From Oscillospiraceae bacterium (GTDB lineage: Bacteria; Bacillota; Clostridia; Oscillospirales; Ruminococcaceae): a stretch of 64,000 nucleotides of DNA. A program made the position numbers and the translations under genes. Positions 32,789 to 41,694 of the stretch are shown here, in pieces. The DNA lies in NCBI GenBank assembly GCA_017427265.1, contig JAFRTG010000021.1, forward strand, positions 310,001-374,000, read 5' to 3'. Under the pieces are notes generated by a model. That model was not told where the DNA came from, did not search any database, and saw nothing but the letters and a program-made list of their open reading frames with translations. The stretch's first letter is position 1; every line of letters starts with the position of its first letter.

Positions 32789-34540
32789 TCAATAATACAT
32801 CTTGTCGGACATCAGCGGTTCCTCCGTGTCATGCGTCCGGACGCCTTCCTTGACATTGGTGCCGAACGGGAAGCAGATGCGGTCATCCATTTTCAGGCCG
32901 CCCTTGATTTCCAGATAGTAGTTGGAAGAACCGACGCTGACATATTGCTTGACAAGCCGGTCATTTTCATCTGCCTTCATGACATAGTAGTCGCCGCCCT
33001 CTTTGTGGACATAGTGCTGCGGAATATAGATGGACTTGCTGGATGTATTCGTCGTATCGGAGGTCAGTGTCAGTCCGACGGAGCGGCCGATCATAAAGCT
33101 CTCCGGATCCTCAAGCTCCGCATGAACATTATATCTGGAGCAGTTCGGATTGGTGCCGTAGCCGCTGCTGCCGTAGGAAGCAGGCTCGGTGTCAATCTTT
33201 GTGACGATTGCGGTTGTGGTATTGCCGCTGGAATAGTCTGTGACCTCCAGCTCAGCGCCGGGCTGCATCTTGTCGAGGTTCAGCTCCGGTGCCTGGAAAA
33301 CGGCTTCCACGCTGCCTTCGCCCTCGATAATGGCGAAATACTTGTCATCCTCGCTCGGCTCAGCAAACGGATCTATCTTTTCCTCATCCACCGGCACTTC
33401 GGTTTCAGCGATGCCGTTTTCCAGCGTACCGATCTTTTTGACAATGCCGTCGATCTCAGCCACGACTCTGCCGTCCACCTTCTGCTTCTTGGCGCGTTCG
33501 AGCTTCATCTGCGCAGATTTCAGGTCAATCTGCAGGCTCTTGATTTCGTTCTCCTTCTGCTTGACCATCCGTGAGATTTCAGCGCGGGAATAGCGGTAAT
33601 CGTCCGGGTTGGTGTCTTCCGGCGGGATATAGGGCTCCGGCTCCGGTTCGTATTCGGGAACGGGATCCGGTTCCGGGATTTCTTCCTCTTCATTTTCGGG
33701 CAGGGTAGGCGGTGCGCCGAAGGAGAGCTGACCGTTCATCTTGCCTTCCGGATCTATGGAAATCGAGCCGGTCTCCTTGTCAATGAGAACGCCGTCCGTG
33801 ACATGCCATTCTGCGGCTTCCTCCGGCTTGATCTTGCTGCCGTTCAGCAGCCATTTATAGAGGAAAGTGCTGTCATCGTCATAGACGCGCAGCTCCACGC
33901 AGCGCTTGGACGCTGCAAGAGACTGCATGAACGGTGCGTAGACGACAGCACGGGTGCTGCAGTTCAGAACCAGCGGATCCTCGGCTGTGCCGGTGCCGGA
34001 TACAGGCTGGAACGAAACAGGAACCTCTTCGACCAGAACGATCGGGTTTGAAGGTTCCTCCGGAATCTCCGGCTCTTCCGGAATCTCCGGCACCTCCGGA
34101 TAGGTCGGCTGCTGCGGTGCAGGTGCATTCTCCGAAGGCTTGTAGTTGCGGATTTCGTTCAGCTCCTTGTTTGCCATACGGATCTGGTTTTCGCAGACCT
34201 GAACGTCGTTTTCCTTCTGTGCGAGCTCAAGCTCGACGACTGTCATGTCATATTCGAGGATGGTGTCGCCCTTTTTGATTTCCTGTCCTTCTTCCACACA
34301 GATTGTTTTGACCAGTTTGTCGGTCGCAAGTTCCACACGCTGTGCGTTTGCTGCATTGATGATGCCGTACATATTGCCGTCATCGCCGCCCCACATATAG
34401 CTTGGGATGGCCATTGTGCTGACCGGCACGACATCAACGATCTTTTTCTCGTCACGGTTCTTTTCATACTGCTTGTAGCCGAAGAAGCCGCCGCCGCCGA
34501 TCAATGCGATGCACAGCAGGAAAATAATGAGCTTTTTCAT
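32789..34540 (-). CDS. HlyD-type adaptor with inserted extracytoplasmic domain
   Basis: 583 residues, long for the family. A signal anchor (about 1-22) leads to a lipoyl half (ICVEEGQEIKKGDTILEYD, about 80-98), then a coiled-coil arm (about 101-133). Where the hairpin should turn, there is an insert of about 175 residues (about 134-310), framed by Pro/Glu-rich linkers (PEVPEIPEEPEIPEEP and EPDPVPEYEPEPEPY). The returning arm (about 315-353), the second lipoyl half (AEIDGIVKKIGTLENG) and a beta-barrel follow. The insert has a compact domain with SGTGTAEDPLVLN and VELRVYDDDSTFLYKWLLNG. Overlaps the ATPase gene in ATGA. Confidence 0.88.
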   Translation of the reverse strand: MKKLIIFLLCIALIGGGGFFGYKQYEKNRDEKKIVDVVPVSTMAIPSYMWGGDDGNMYGIINAANAQRVELATDKLVKTICVEEGQEIKKGDTILEYDMTVVELELAQKENDVQVCENQIRMANKELNEIRNYKPSENAPAPQQPTYPEVPEIPEEPEIPEEPSNPIVLVEEVPVSFQPVSGTGTAEDPLVLNCSTRAVVYAPFMQSLAASKRCVELRVYDDDSTFLYKWLLNGSKIKPEEAAEWHVTDGVLIDKETGSISIDPEGKMNGQLSFGAPPTLPENEEEEIPEPDPVPEYEPEPEPYIPPEDTNPDDYRYSRAEISRMVKQKENEIKSLQIDLKSAQMKLERAKKQKVDGRVVAEIDGIVKKIGTLENGIAETEVPVDEEKIDPFAEPSEDDKYFAIIEGEGSVEAVFQAPELNLDKMQPGAELEVTDYSSGNTTTAIVTKIDTEPASYGSSGYGTNPNCSRYNVHAELEDPESFMIGRSVGLTLTSDTTNTSSKSIYIPQHYVHKEGGDYYVMKADENDRLVKQYVSVGSSNYYLEIKGGLKMDDRICFPFGTNVKEGVRTHDTEEPLMSDKMYY

Positions 34541-35316
34541 GCGTTCTCCTCCTGCACTGTGTTCTGTTGTGCTGCGTTTTCAGATTGCGGATTTGCTGCC
34601 TGCGGTGCGGGTGCGGGCGGCTGTGTGCTGCCGGTGCGGGTATTGAATGCACCGGTATACAGCTGACCGTCGCGGATATACATGATGCGCTTTGCACATT
34701 TTGCGATATCCGGTTCATGCGTAATCATGACGATGGTGACGCCTTCCTCGTTCAGTTCGCGGAACAGCTCCATGACCTGATCGCCGGATTTGGTATCCAG
34801 TGCACCGGTCGGCTCGTCCGCGAGCAGCAGGCGCGGCTTGTTGACGATCGCTCTTGCGATTGCAACACGCTGCTTCTGGCCGCCGGAAAGCTGGGTCGGC
34901 TTGAAGTCCATGCGGTCCTCAAGTCCGACGCGCTTGAGTGCTTCGGCAGCGCGCTCTCTGCGCTGCTTTTTGGAAACACCTGCATAGAGCAGCGGAAGCT
35001 CGACGTTTTCAAGCGCCGACTGCCGCGGCAGCAGGTTGAAGTTCTGGAACACGAATCCGATTTTTTCGTTGCGGATTTCAGAAAGCTGCTTGTCTGTGCA
35101 GTGCATGATATCGGTGCCGTCAAAGACAAAGACGCCCTTTGTCTGTTTATCGAGGCAGCCGATAATATTCATCAGGGTGGATTTGCCGGAGCCGGACGGT
35201 CCCATGATGGCGACATATTCACCCTCGTCAACTGACATGGTGATGTCCTTCAGAACCGGAACGGCGTCCTTGCCCTGCATATAGTCCTTAAAAATTCCAT
35301 TCAGATCAAAAACCAT
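34537..35316 (-). CDS. ABC transporter ATP-binding protein, MacB/LolD type
   Basis: 259 residues from the ATG at 35316, preceded by AGGAGATGCACA. Walker A is [12 protein letters not shown] (near 40), the Q-loop [22 protein letters not shown], signature [14 protein letters not shown], Walker [15 protein letters not shown]-loop [10 protein letters not shown]. It energises the permease encoded two genes on. After the domain ends near residue 215 there is a Pro/Ala/Gln-rich tail of about 40 residues ([15 protein letters not shown]), which is not usual. First codons are 14 bases from the upstream adaptor gene. Confidence 0.94.
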   Translation of the reverse strand: MVFDLNGIFKDYMQGKDAVPVLKDITMSVDEGEYVAIMGPSGSGKSTLMNIIGCLDKQTKGVFVFDGTDIMHCTDKQLSEIRNEKIGFVFQNFNLLPRQSALENVELPLLYAGVSKKQRRERAAEALKRVGLEDRMDFKPTQLSGGQKQRVAIARAIVNKPRLLLADEPTGALDTKSGDQVMELFRELNEEGVTIVMITHEPDIAKCAKRIMYIRDGQLYTGAFNTRTGSTQPPAPAPQAANPQSENAAQQNTVQEENA

Positions 35317-35329
35317 TGTGCATCTCCTG

Positions 35330-36874
35330 TCAGTTGGCAGCGGAGGCATTCTCGGCTTTTTCGCCGCCGAACAGCTGATCGCCGCCTTCGATCAGGTTGC
35401 CGTCCTCATCGAATTTCAGGACATTGCCGGAGCCGTCATCATAGATCATATTGCCGTCGTCATCGTATTTGATTTCGTTGCTTCCGTTATCTGCGGGCAT
35501 TTCGGCGCCCTCCGGAATTTCAGCGCCCTCCGGAATCTCAGCGCCTTCCGGGAATTCAAATCCCTCCATGTTTTCCATGCCCTCCGGCATATCCATTTCA
35601 TCGCTGACATTGCCTTCGCCCGGCAGCTCATTGATGACATTATCCGGAATGTTCTTGTCGCTCTGGTTGGTCGTTGCGGTCATGCCGGGTTCGATGTAGT
35701 CGGACGGGAATGCAATGTAATCGTCGATTGTCAGACCGGAGAGAATTTCGCAGTCACCGGCCTCATCATTGACGGTGCCGATTTCAATATAGCGCTTTTC
35801 AATCTGATCCTTGCTGTTCTTTGCCCAGACATAGGTGCGGTCGCCGTCCCAGAGCACGAAGCTGCTGTAGATCCAGAGACCCTGTTTCTTTTCGGCATCT
35901 GCCTGGCCGTTGTCCATTTCGATCAGGATGTGCTGGCCGAGCATGAAGCCCTCCAGCGATTCCGGTTCAACATAGAATGCATATTTTGCAGAAGTGCTCT
36001 GCTCATCCGTCGGCATATAATAATAGGTATCCTGATTGCTGGTTTCCGGGGTGGAGTCAATTTCGGAGACCTCGCCGTGCAGCACGAGCGAATCGTCGAT
36101 GCGGCTTCTCAGCAGCACCTTTGCGCCCGGATGAATCTGTGCGCTGTTCTGCTCGTTGAACACGCCCTTGACACGGTAATTGCCGGCTGCGGCGATTTTG
36201 AGGAGCACATCGTTCGACTGCGGCTGATTGCTGTAGCCGTAGTACATGTCGTTCTGGCTGGCAGACGAGCTGCTGTCCTTGATATCCTTGACAGTGCCGT
36301 CGATCGGCGCTGTGACAAATGCATTTTCCAGTGTCTTTTCGAGCTTGGTGACATCTGCTTCCTTGGTTTTGATGTCATATTCGTTTCTTGCGATGGAGCT
36401 CTTCTTGGAAAGAATATTGGTGGTGCAGGTGATGGCTGCATCGCCGACTGCGGTTTTCTTTTCCTGCTCGTACTGCTCAATCTCGCTCTTGAATGTTTCA
36501 ATCTCGGTTTTGAGACGCTCGATCTCAAGTTTTGCAGAGTCGATATCGACCTGAATCTTTTCCACATCGTAGGTCATCAGCTTGTCGCCCTTCTTGACCT
36601 CATCGCCGTTTTCCACGAGAATTTCGCCGATGGTCTTTTCAGGGTCATATTTGACGTCCATGGTTTTCTGTGCGACAATCACGCCGGAGAAGTTGTGTGC
36701 AAACAGGTTTGCTCCGTCTACTGTATTGAGTGTTGCGACTTTCTGTACGAATACCTTGTCCGAGCTGGTCGAGACTGTTCCGCCGAAATGCTTGTACAGT
36801 CCGTATCCGCCCGCACCAAGGCCGCAGATTACTGCTGCTGTGATGATTCCTTTGACGATGCCTTTTGCCGCCAT
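35330..36874 (-). CDS. HlyD-type adaptor protein with acidic repeat tail
   Basis: 514 residues from the ATG at 36874, which has ACGGAGGG eight bases before it. N-terminal anchor (about 6-25), lipoyl half motif (IGEILVENGDEVKKGDKLMTYD, about 75-95), coiled-coil hairpin (about 98-190) without an insert, the second lipoyl half AFVTAPIDGTVKDI, and beta-barrel domains. The last 90 residues are low-complexity: PEG-M/EN-ME, then a three-fold EGAEIPEGAEIPEGAEMP repeat and DDDGN/DEDGN stretches. First gene of the operon; the second adaptor three genes on is only distantly similar. Confidence 0.87.
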   Translation of the reverse strand: MAAKGIVKGIITAAVICGLGAGGYGLYKHFGGTVSTSSDKVFVQKVATLNTVDGANLFAHNFSGVIVAQKTMDVKYDPEKTIGEILVENGDEVKKGDKLMTYDVEKIQVDIDSAKLEIERLKTEIETFKSEIEQYEQEKKTAVGDAAITCTTNILSKKSSIARNEYDIKTKEADVTKLEKTLENAFVTAPIDGTVKDIKDSSSSASQNDMYYGYSNQPQSNDVLLKIAAAGNYRVKGVFNEQNSAQIHPGAKVLLRSRIDDSLVLHGEVSEIDSTPETSNQDTYYYMPTDEQSTSAKYAFYVEPESLEGFMLGQHILIEMDNGQADAEKKQGLWIYSSFVLWDGDRTYVWAKNSKDQIEKRYIEIGTVNDEAGDCEILSGLTIDDYIAFPSDYIEPGMTATTNQSDKNIPDNVINELPGEGNVSDEMDMPEGMENMEGFEFPEGAEIPEGAEIPEGAEMPADNGSNEIKYDDDGNMIYDDGSGNVLKFDEDGNLIEGGDQLFGGEKAENASAAN

Positions 36875-36938
36875 ATTTTTCCCTCCGTAATAATGAAACA
36901 GATATATTGTGTTAGATTTCGCGCTTACACGCAACAAT

Positions 36939-36967
36939 ATTATAATACGGGAAGGCGGCGGTGTCAA
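36939..36967 (-). promoter_or_regulatory. Consensus promoter of the ABC exporter operon
   Basis: Minus-strand TTGACA (36967-36962), 17 bases, TATAAT (36944-36939): both boxes match consensus. The leader to the first gene is about 60 bases. Confidence 0.9.
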
Positions 36968-37062
36968 TCCCAATGCCGGAATTTTAAGAAAGAATTCATG
37001 TTGATGAAAAGCGTTATCATCTATTTTTCATACGTTTATCATAATGCGCAGGAAAGCGCATT

Positions 37063-38037
37063 TCAGCAGGTTTCCCGGCAGACGGTTCCGGGATAATAAT
37101 GCAGCAGAATCTCGCGGAAACTGCATCCGCGGGCGGCCATTTTTCCGGCACCGTACTGACTCATGCCGACGCCGTGCCCGAAGCCTTTTGTCCGGAATGT
37201 GAACAGGCCGTCTGCATAGCTGACGGTTATGCAGGCTGAACGCAGTCCGAGTATTTCCCGCAGGCGGCTGCCGCTGAGAACGGCTGTGCCGCAGTGCATC
37301 TGCAGGACAGTGCCGCTTTCCGTGCACACGGAATCCGTGAACCATTCCGCAGGATCCTCCGGCAGAGAGAGTGCCGGCTCGACCGAGAGCAGCGCGTTCC
37401 GGACTGTTTCCGGCGGCAGAGAGACCTCCTCCGCGAACGAGGGCGCGGAACGGTCTGCATCGGAGCTGACCGGCACCAGATAGGGCAGCGCAGTGCCAAA
37501 GACGGCTTCGGCATTCTCGGTTCTGCCGGGCGAGACTGCATGAAACGCCGCAACGATCGGTTCATCCTCCCAGCAGATCAGCAGATTGCTGACTGCATCG
37601 ACTGCTGCTGCGACTTTATCATAGTGTATGCGGAACTGATCGCCCCACTGTGCCTGCAGCTCTGCTTCGGAGGCAAATGCCTGATAAAACCGGCAGTCAT
37701 CGGAAAAATCTGCGCCGTCAAGCGCAGGATCGGGGTGTGCAGCGTTCTGCCGCCGGATGCGTTCCGCATAGGTATGGGAAGCGACAGCCTGCGCTTTCAG
37801 TGCCTCTGTGCCGTAGGACGGCGGCATTTCCGAGGCAACCGCGCCGATCAGATAATCCCGGACGGAAACCTCCTCGGTTTCTCCGGTTCCGGTACGCAGC
37901 ACGCGGTAGGAGGCGGCCGCCGGAACCGGTTCATCCGGATCCGGTGCAGGGGCTTCCGCCGGACGGCAGAACAGCACGGCCGGAATCAGCAGCATAAAGG
38001 CGGCGGAAAGCAGAAAAAATCGGATCGGATGCTTCAT
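37063..38037 (-). CDS. SpoIID/LytB domain protein
   Basis: 324 residues from the ATG at 38037 with GAGGAGG before it. A signal anchor lies at about 4-24; VLFC lacks a good lipobox. The SpoIID domain fills the rest: VSVRDYLIGAVASEMPPSYGTEALKAQAVASHTYA at the N-side, and the diagnostic GFGHGVGMSQYGA near the C-terminus. SpoIID cleaves glycan strands lacking peptide stems during engulfment, and relatives act in vegetative wall turnover. No other sporulation gene is adjacent. The gene is single and divergent from citrate synthase. Confidence 0.9.
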   Translation of the reverse strand: MKHPIRFFLLSAAFMLLIPAVLFCRPAEAPAPDPDEPVPAAASYRVLRTGTGETEEVSVRDYLIGAVASEMPPSYGTEALKAQAVASHTYAERIRRQNAAHPDPALDGADFSDDCRFYQAFASEAELQAQWGDQFRIHYDKVAAAVDAVSNLLICWEDEPIVAAFHAVSPGRTENAEAVFGTALPYLVPVSSDADRSAPSFAEEVSLPPETVRNALLSVEPALSLPEDPAEWFTDSVCTESGTVLQMHCGTAVLSGSRLREILGLRSACITVSYADGLFTFRTKGFGHGVGMSQYGAGKMAARGCSFREILLHYYPGTVCRETC

Positions 38038-38093
38038 GGCGACCTCCTCAGAACAGTTTATCCGGAGCCGCTGTGCACGGCTTTGCAAAATGC

Positions 38094-38122
38094 TTGACAG
38101 AACGGAACAAAAGCAGTATAAT
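38094..38122 (+). promoter_or_regulatory. Consensus promoter of the citrate synthase gene
   Basis: TTGACA (38094-38099), 17 bases, TATAAT (38117-38122). Both boxes are perfect; about 55 bases to the ATG at 38179. Confidence 0.9.
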
Positions 38123-38178
38123 AATAGAGAATGCAGATTTTAAGATGGATGATTATTGCATGGGAAAGGAAATTGCTT

Positions 38179-39534
38179 ATGAACAGTATGGACTACATTA
38201 ACAAATTATGCCTCGGACTGCGTGAATATTCCGCGCTGGATCCGTCGCTGTATCAGAAATATCAGGTCAACCGCGGTCTGCGCAAGGCGGACGGAACCGG
38301 CGTCGTTGCGGGCATTACCAAGATCTGTAATGTTCACGGCTATATGCTGAACGAGGGCGAGGTTGAGGCCATCCCCGGCGAGCTGATCTACCGCGGCTAC
38401 CAGATTACCGATCTGGTGCGCGCAGTCGAGCACGAAAACCGGTTTGGTTACGAGGAAACCGCGTATTTGCTGCTGTTCGGCAAGCTGCCGAATCTGGAGG
38501 AGCTGGAGGAGTTCCGGCAGATCGTCTCCGAATACCGCGAGCTGCCCGACGGCTTTGTCATCGACATGATCGCCAAGGCTCCTTCTAACAATATCATGAA
38601 CAAGATGGCGCGTTCCGTGCTGGCACTCTATTCCTACGATGACGACTGCGAGATGCAGTCTGTGGAAAATGAAGTCCGCATTGCGATTTCCATGATTGCG
38701 CGGCTGCCGGTCATCATGACGGCGGCCTATCAGGTGAAGCGGCAGCATTTTGACGGTGAAAGCCTTGTCATGCACCCGCTCCGTCCGGAGGAGACCAATG
38801 CACAGACGATTCTTTCGCTGCTGCGTCTCGACCGCAAGTATACGCCGGATGAAGCGCATCTGCTCGATATCTGCATGATGCTCCATGCAGAGCACGGCGG
38901 CGGAAACAATTCTGCGTTTGCCTGCCGCGTGCTGACATCCAGCGGCACCGATCCCTATGCGGCCTATTCGGCGGCAATCGGTGCACTCAAGGGCTTCCGC
39001 CACGGCGGTGCCAATATCAAGGTCATGGAGCAGCTTGATAACTTCAAGCGCAAGATCCGCAACCCTGAAAATGAAGGCGAGGTCGCAGACTTTATCCGCA
39101 AGGTGCTCCGCAGGGAAGAAGGCGACGGCGCCGGTCTGATCTACGGCATGGGACATGCTGTGTATACGCTTTCCGATCCGCGTGCCGTGCTGCTCAAGGA
39201 AAAGGGCTTTGCACTGGCAAAGGGCAAGGAGATCGAAGCCGATTTCCGTCTGCTTGAGACGATCGAGCGGCTGACACCGGCACTCGTTGCGGAAAAATCC
39301 GCACGCGCTGCCGCAAAGAATGTCTGCGCGAATGTCGATTTGTATTCCGGCCTTGTGTACCGGATGCTCGGCATCCCGCCTGAGCTGCTGACCCCGATGT
39401 TTGCTGTTTCCCGGATCGCGGGATGGTCCGCGCACCGTATTGAGGAGGTCCTGACCGGCGGCAGAATCATCCGGCCGGCCTATAAGTCGATCACCAAGAC
39501 GGTGCCCTACGTTCCGCTGGCTGAGCGGAAATGA
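38179..39534 (+). CDS. gltA: Citrate (or 2-methylcitrate) synthase
   Basis: 451 residues from the ATG at 38179 with AAAGGAA before it. It condenses acetyl-CoA and oxaloacetate. Active-site segments are MLHAEHGGGNNSAF (His), GFRHGGANIKVMEQL, and GMGHAVYTLSDPRAVLL (His), with SARAAAKNVCANVDLYSGLVY holding the arginine/aspartate region. The N-terminal region (about 1-50) is longer than in the short archaeal-type form. Methylcitrate activity cannot be excluded. The last four bases overlap the next gene. Confidence 0.93.
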   Translation: MNSMDYINKLCLGLREYSALDPSLYQKYQVNRGLRKADGTGVVAGITKICNVHGYMLNEGEVEAIPGELIYRGYQITDLVRAVEHENRFGYEETAYLLLFGKLPNLEELEEFRQIVSEYRELPDGFVIDMIAKAPSNNIMNKMARSVLALYSYDDDCEMQSVENEVRIAISMIARLPVIMTAAYQVKRQHFDGESLVMHPLRPEETNAQTILSLLRLDRKYTPDEAHLLDICMMLHAEHGGGNNSAFACRVLTSSGTDPYAAYSAAIGALKGFRHGGANIKVMEQLDNFKRKIRNPENEGEVADFIRKVLRREEGDGAGLIYGMGHAVYTLSDPRAVLLKEKGFALAKGKEIEADFRLLETIERLTPALVAEKSARAAAKNVCANVDLYSGLVYRMLGIPPELLTPMFAVSRIAGWSAHRIEEVLTGGRIIRPAYKSITKTVPYVPLAERK

Positions 39535-40880
39535 TCGCCCGGCTGATTGCCTGCGGTGCTGCGCTGTCTCTGCTGACGCTGCAGCTCCCCGCATGCAGCT
39601 TCAATATGAATGTGGAATCCATGCTGACCCCGCCGCGTCTGACTGCGGAGCAGGAGCAGATTTATCAGGCCTTGCTGCGGGATACCGGCGGCACGCAGGT
39701 CAGCCTCAAGTATCCGAAATCCGGAGAGCGTCTTTCCGCATTCATCGTTGAGGATCTCGACAATGACGGCTCTGATGAGGCGATTGTGTTCTATCAGACG
39801 GGCAGAACCACGCCGGCGGAAAATCCGCTGCGCATCGGCCTGCTCGATCAGGAGGACGGTGTATGGACACCTGTCCGGAACTATACAACCCCCGGTGCGG
39901 AAGTCGAGCGTGTGGATATCACAAAGCTCGGCACCGATCCGCACACCAATCTGATTATCAGCTACAGCATGGTGGACGGCGCAGATTATCATGCGGATGT
40001 TCTGATCTATGAGAACAGGGAGCTTGTGAGCCGGTTCGGTGTGCCGTATTCGGCGATGGCACTGCAGGATCTCGATCAGAACGGCACGCAGGAGCTGTTT
40101 ATCGCAAATGCGGCGAAGGGCTCGACGATGCCGGCCGCGTTTACCTATTCGTTTGATGAGAACGGCGAGCCGCTGCAGTCGATGGTCAATCTGCCGGAGA
40201 CATTTACCGGTGTGACGCGGCTGGTTTACAGCTCGCATCCGACCGGCATCGGCTCTGGGAGCGTTCCGGCGATCTATATGGACTGCCTGACCGGTGCGAC
40301 GCAGGTGCAGACCATTGTGCTGACCTTTGAGCAGAACCGGCTTGCCCGTGAATATACCGACAGCGCCGCGCCTGACCGTCCCGGCACACAGCGTCCGGGC
40401 AATTATCAGACAATGGATATCGACGGGGACGGAGAGGCCGAGATTCCGGCCAATACAACGCCCTTCGGCTTTGACAAGGCAGAAACCAAGCCGGCCATCG
40501 AAATGACAAAATGGTATGTCTGCCGCGGCGGCAGCCTGATGCAGAAATATACGTCTTATTACGCTGCACAGGACGGATATGTGTTCCTGATGCCGAAGCG
40601 CTGGGAACGGCGCGTGACCGTTGTGCAGGAAGAGGGCGAAACGGTCTTTTATACCTATGATCCGAACGAACTGAATCCGGACGGCTCTCCGGTTCTGCAG
40701 GAGCCGCTGCTCCGGCTTGCAGTCGTGACAGACCTGATTGCGGCAGATGCCATGCAGCCGAACGGCTATCTGCTGCTCCGTCAGCAGGACGGAAGATATT
40801 ACCTCGGCAAGGCAGAATCCGGCAACCGGAAGCTGTCGCTCAGCGCGAGTGAGCTGATGTTTGCAATGCGGTTCCTGTAA
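39531..40880 (+). CDS. Lipoprotein with calcium-binding-like DxDxDG repeats
   Basis: 449 residues. The signal peptide ends LTLQLPAC, a lipobox-like site, so the mature protein is probably lipid-anchored at Cys22. Three acidic loops, DLDNDGSDEA (about 73-82), DLDQNGTQEL (about 179) and DIDGDGEAEI (about 297), resemble FG-GAP/VCBS calcium loops. The remaining sequence is beta-rich without a catalytic motif. ATGA overlap with citrate synthase indicates translational coupling; 58 bases separate it from a response regulator. It may be an input or output partner of the two-component system, which is inference. Confidence 0.75.
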   Translation: MIARLIACGAALSLLTLQLPACSFNMNVESMLTPPRLTAEQEQIYQALLRDTGGTQVSLKYPKSGERLSAFIVEDLDNDGSDEAIVFYQTGRTTPAENPLRIGLLDQEDGVWTPVRNYTTPGAEVERVDITKLGTDPHTNLIISYSMVDGADYHADVLIYENRELVSRFGVPYSAMALQDLDQNGTQELFIANAAKGSTMPAAFTYSFDENGEPLQSMVNLPETFTGVTRLVYSSHPTGIGSGSVPAIYMDCLTGATQVQTIVLTFEQNRLAREYTDSAAPDRPGTQRPGNYQTMDIDGDGEAEIPANTTPFGFDKAETKPAIEMTKWYVCRGGSLMQKYTSYYAAQDGYVFLMPKRWERRVTVVQEEGETVFYTYDPNELNPDGSPVLQEPLLRLAVVTDLIAADAMQPNGYLLLRQQDGRYYLGKAESGNRKLSLSASELMFAMRFL

Positions 40881-40938
40881 AAAACATCCTGGCAGAGGCA
40901 GAACCGCTTATCAAGTAACCGTGAAGGGAGACTGAACC

Positions 40939-41652
40939 ATGAAGCGTGTGCTCGTTTGTGAAGATGAGGAAACAATCCGCGAATTTATAGTAATCAATAT
41001 GAAGCGCGCAGGCTATGAGGTCATGGATGTGGACTGCGGCGAGGACGCACTGCGTGTCTTCGACCAGGAAAACGGCAATTTTGATATCGCACTGCTCGAT
41101 ATCATGATGCCCGGTATTGACGGCATTACGGTGCTCAAGCGTCTGCGGGAGAAATCCAAGACGCTCGGCATCATCATGCTCTCGGCAAAGGCACAGGAAA
41201 TGGACAAGGTCAATGCGCTCATGAATGAGGCGGACGACTATATTACCAAGCCGTTTGCGCCCTCGGAGCTGACTGTCCGCGTTGATGCGCTCTACCGCCG
41301 CGTTATGATGAATTCCATGAACTCAGAGGGCGTCAAGATGCTCGAATCCGGCCCGTTCGTCATCAATCTCGACGGCCGGACTGTCACAAAGAACGGTGAG
41401 CCGATCGAGCTGACGGATGTGGAATACAAGATCCTGACCTATTTCCTGAAAAATAAAAACACGGCTCTTGACCGCGCCAGCATTCTCTCCAATGTCTGGA
41501 GCGACAGCTATTACGGCGATAACAAGATCGTCGATGTCAATATCCGGCGCCTGCGCATGAAGATCGAGGATGACCCCTCTGACCCGCGCTATATCATGAC
41601 CATCTGGGGCTACGGCTACAAATGGGAGGAGAAATCCGAGGGGCACCGCTGA
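40939..41652 (+). CDS. OmpR-family response regulator
   Basis: 237 residues. The receiver domain shows the acidic pocket CEDEE, phosphoacceptor Asp in ALLDIMMPGIDG (near 53), and the Lys in YITKPF (near 100). The C-terminal winged helix has the family's LTDVEYKILTYFLKNKN and VDVNIRRLRMKIEDDP. It is paired with the kinase that starts 42 bases downstream. GAAGGGAG ribosome site. Confidence 0.95.
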   Translation: MKRVLVCEDEETIREFIVINMKRAGYEVMDVDCGEDALRVFDQENGNFDIALLDIMMPGIDGITVLKRLREKSKTLGIIMLSAKAQEMDKVNALMNEADDYITKPFAPSELTVRVDALYRRVMMNSMNSEGVKMLESGPFVINLDGRTVTKNGEPIELTDVEYKILTYFLKNKNTALDRASILSNVWSDSYYGDNKIVDVNIRRLRMKIEDDPSDPRYIMTIWGYGYKWEEKSEGHR

Positions 41653-41694
41653 TTCCGTGTATCCCGCATATCCGGATAAAAGGAAGCACTGCGA

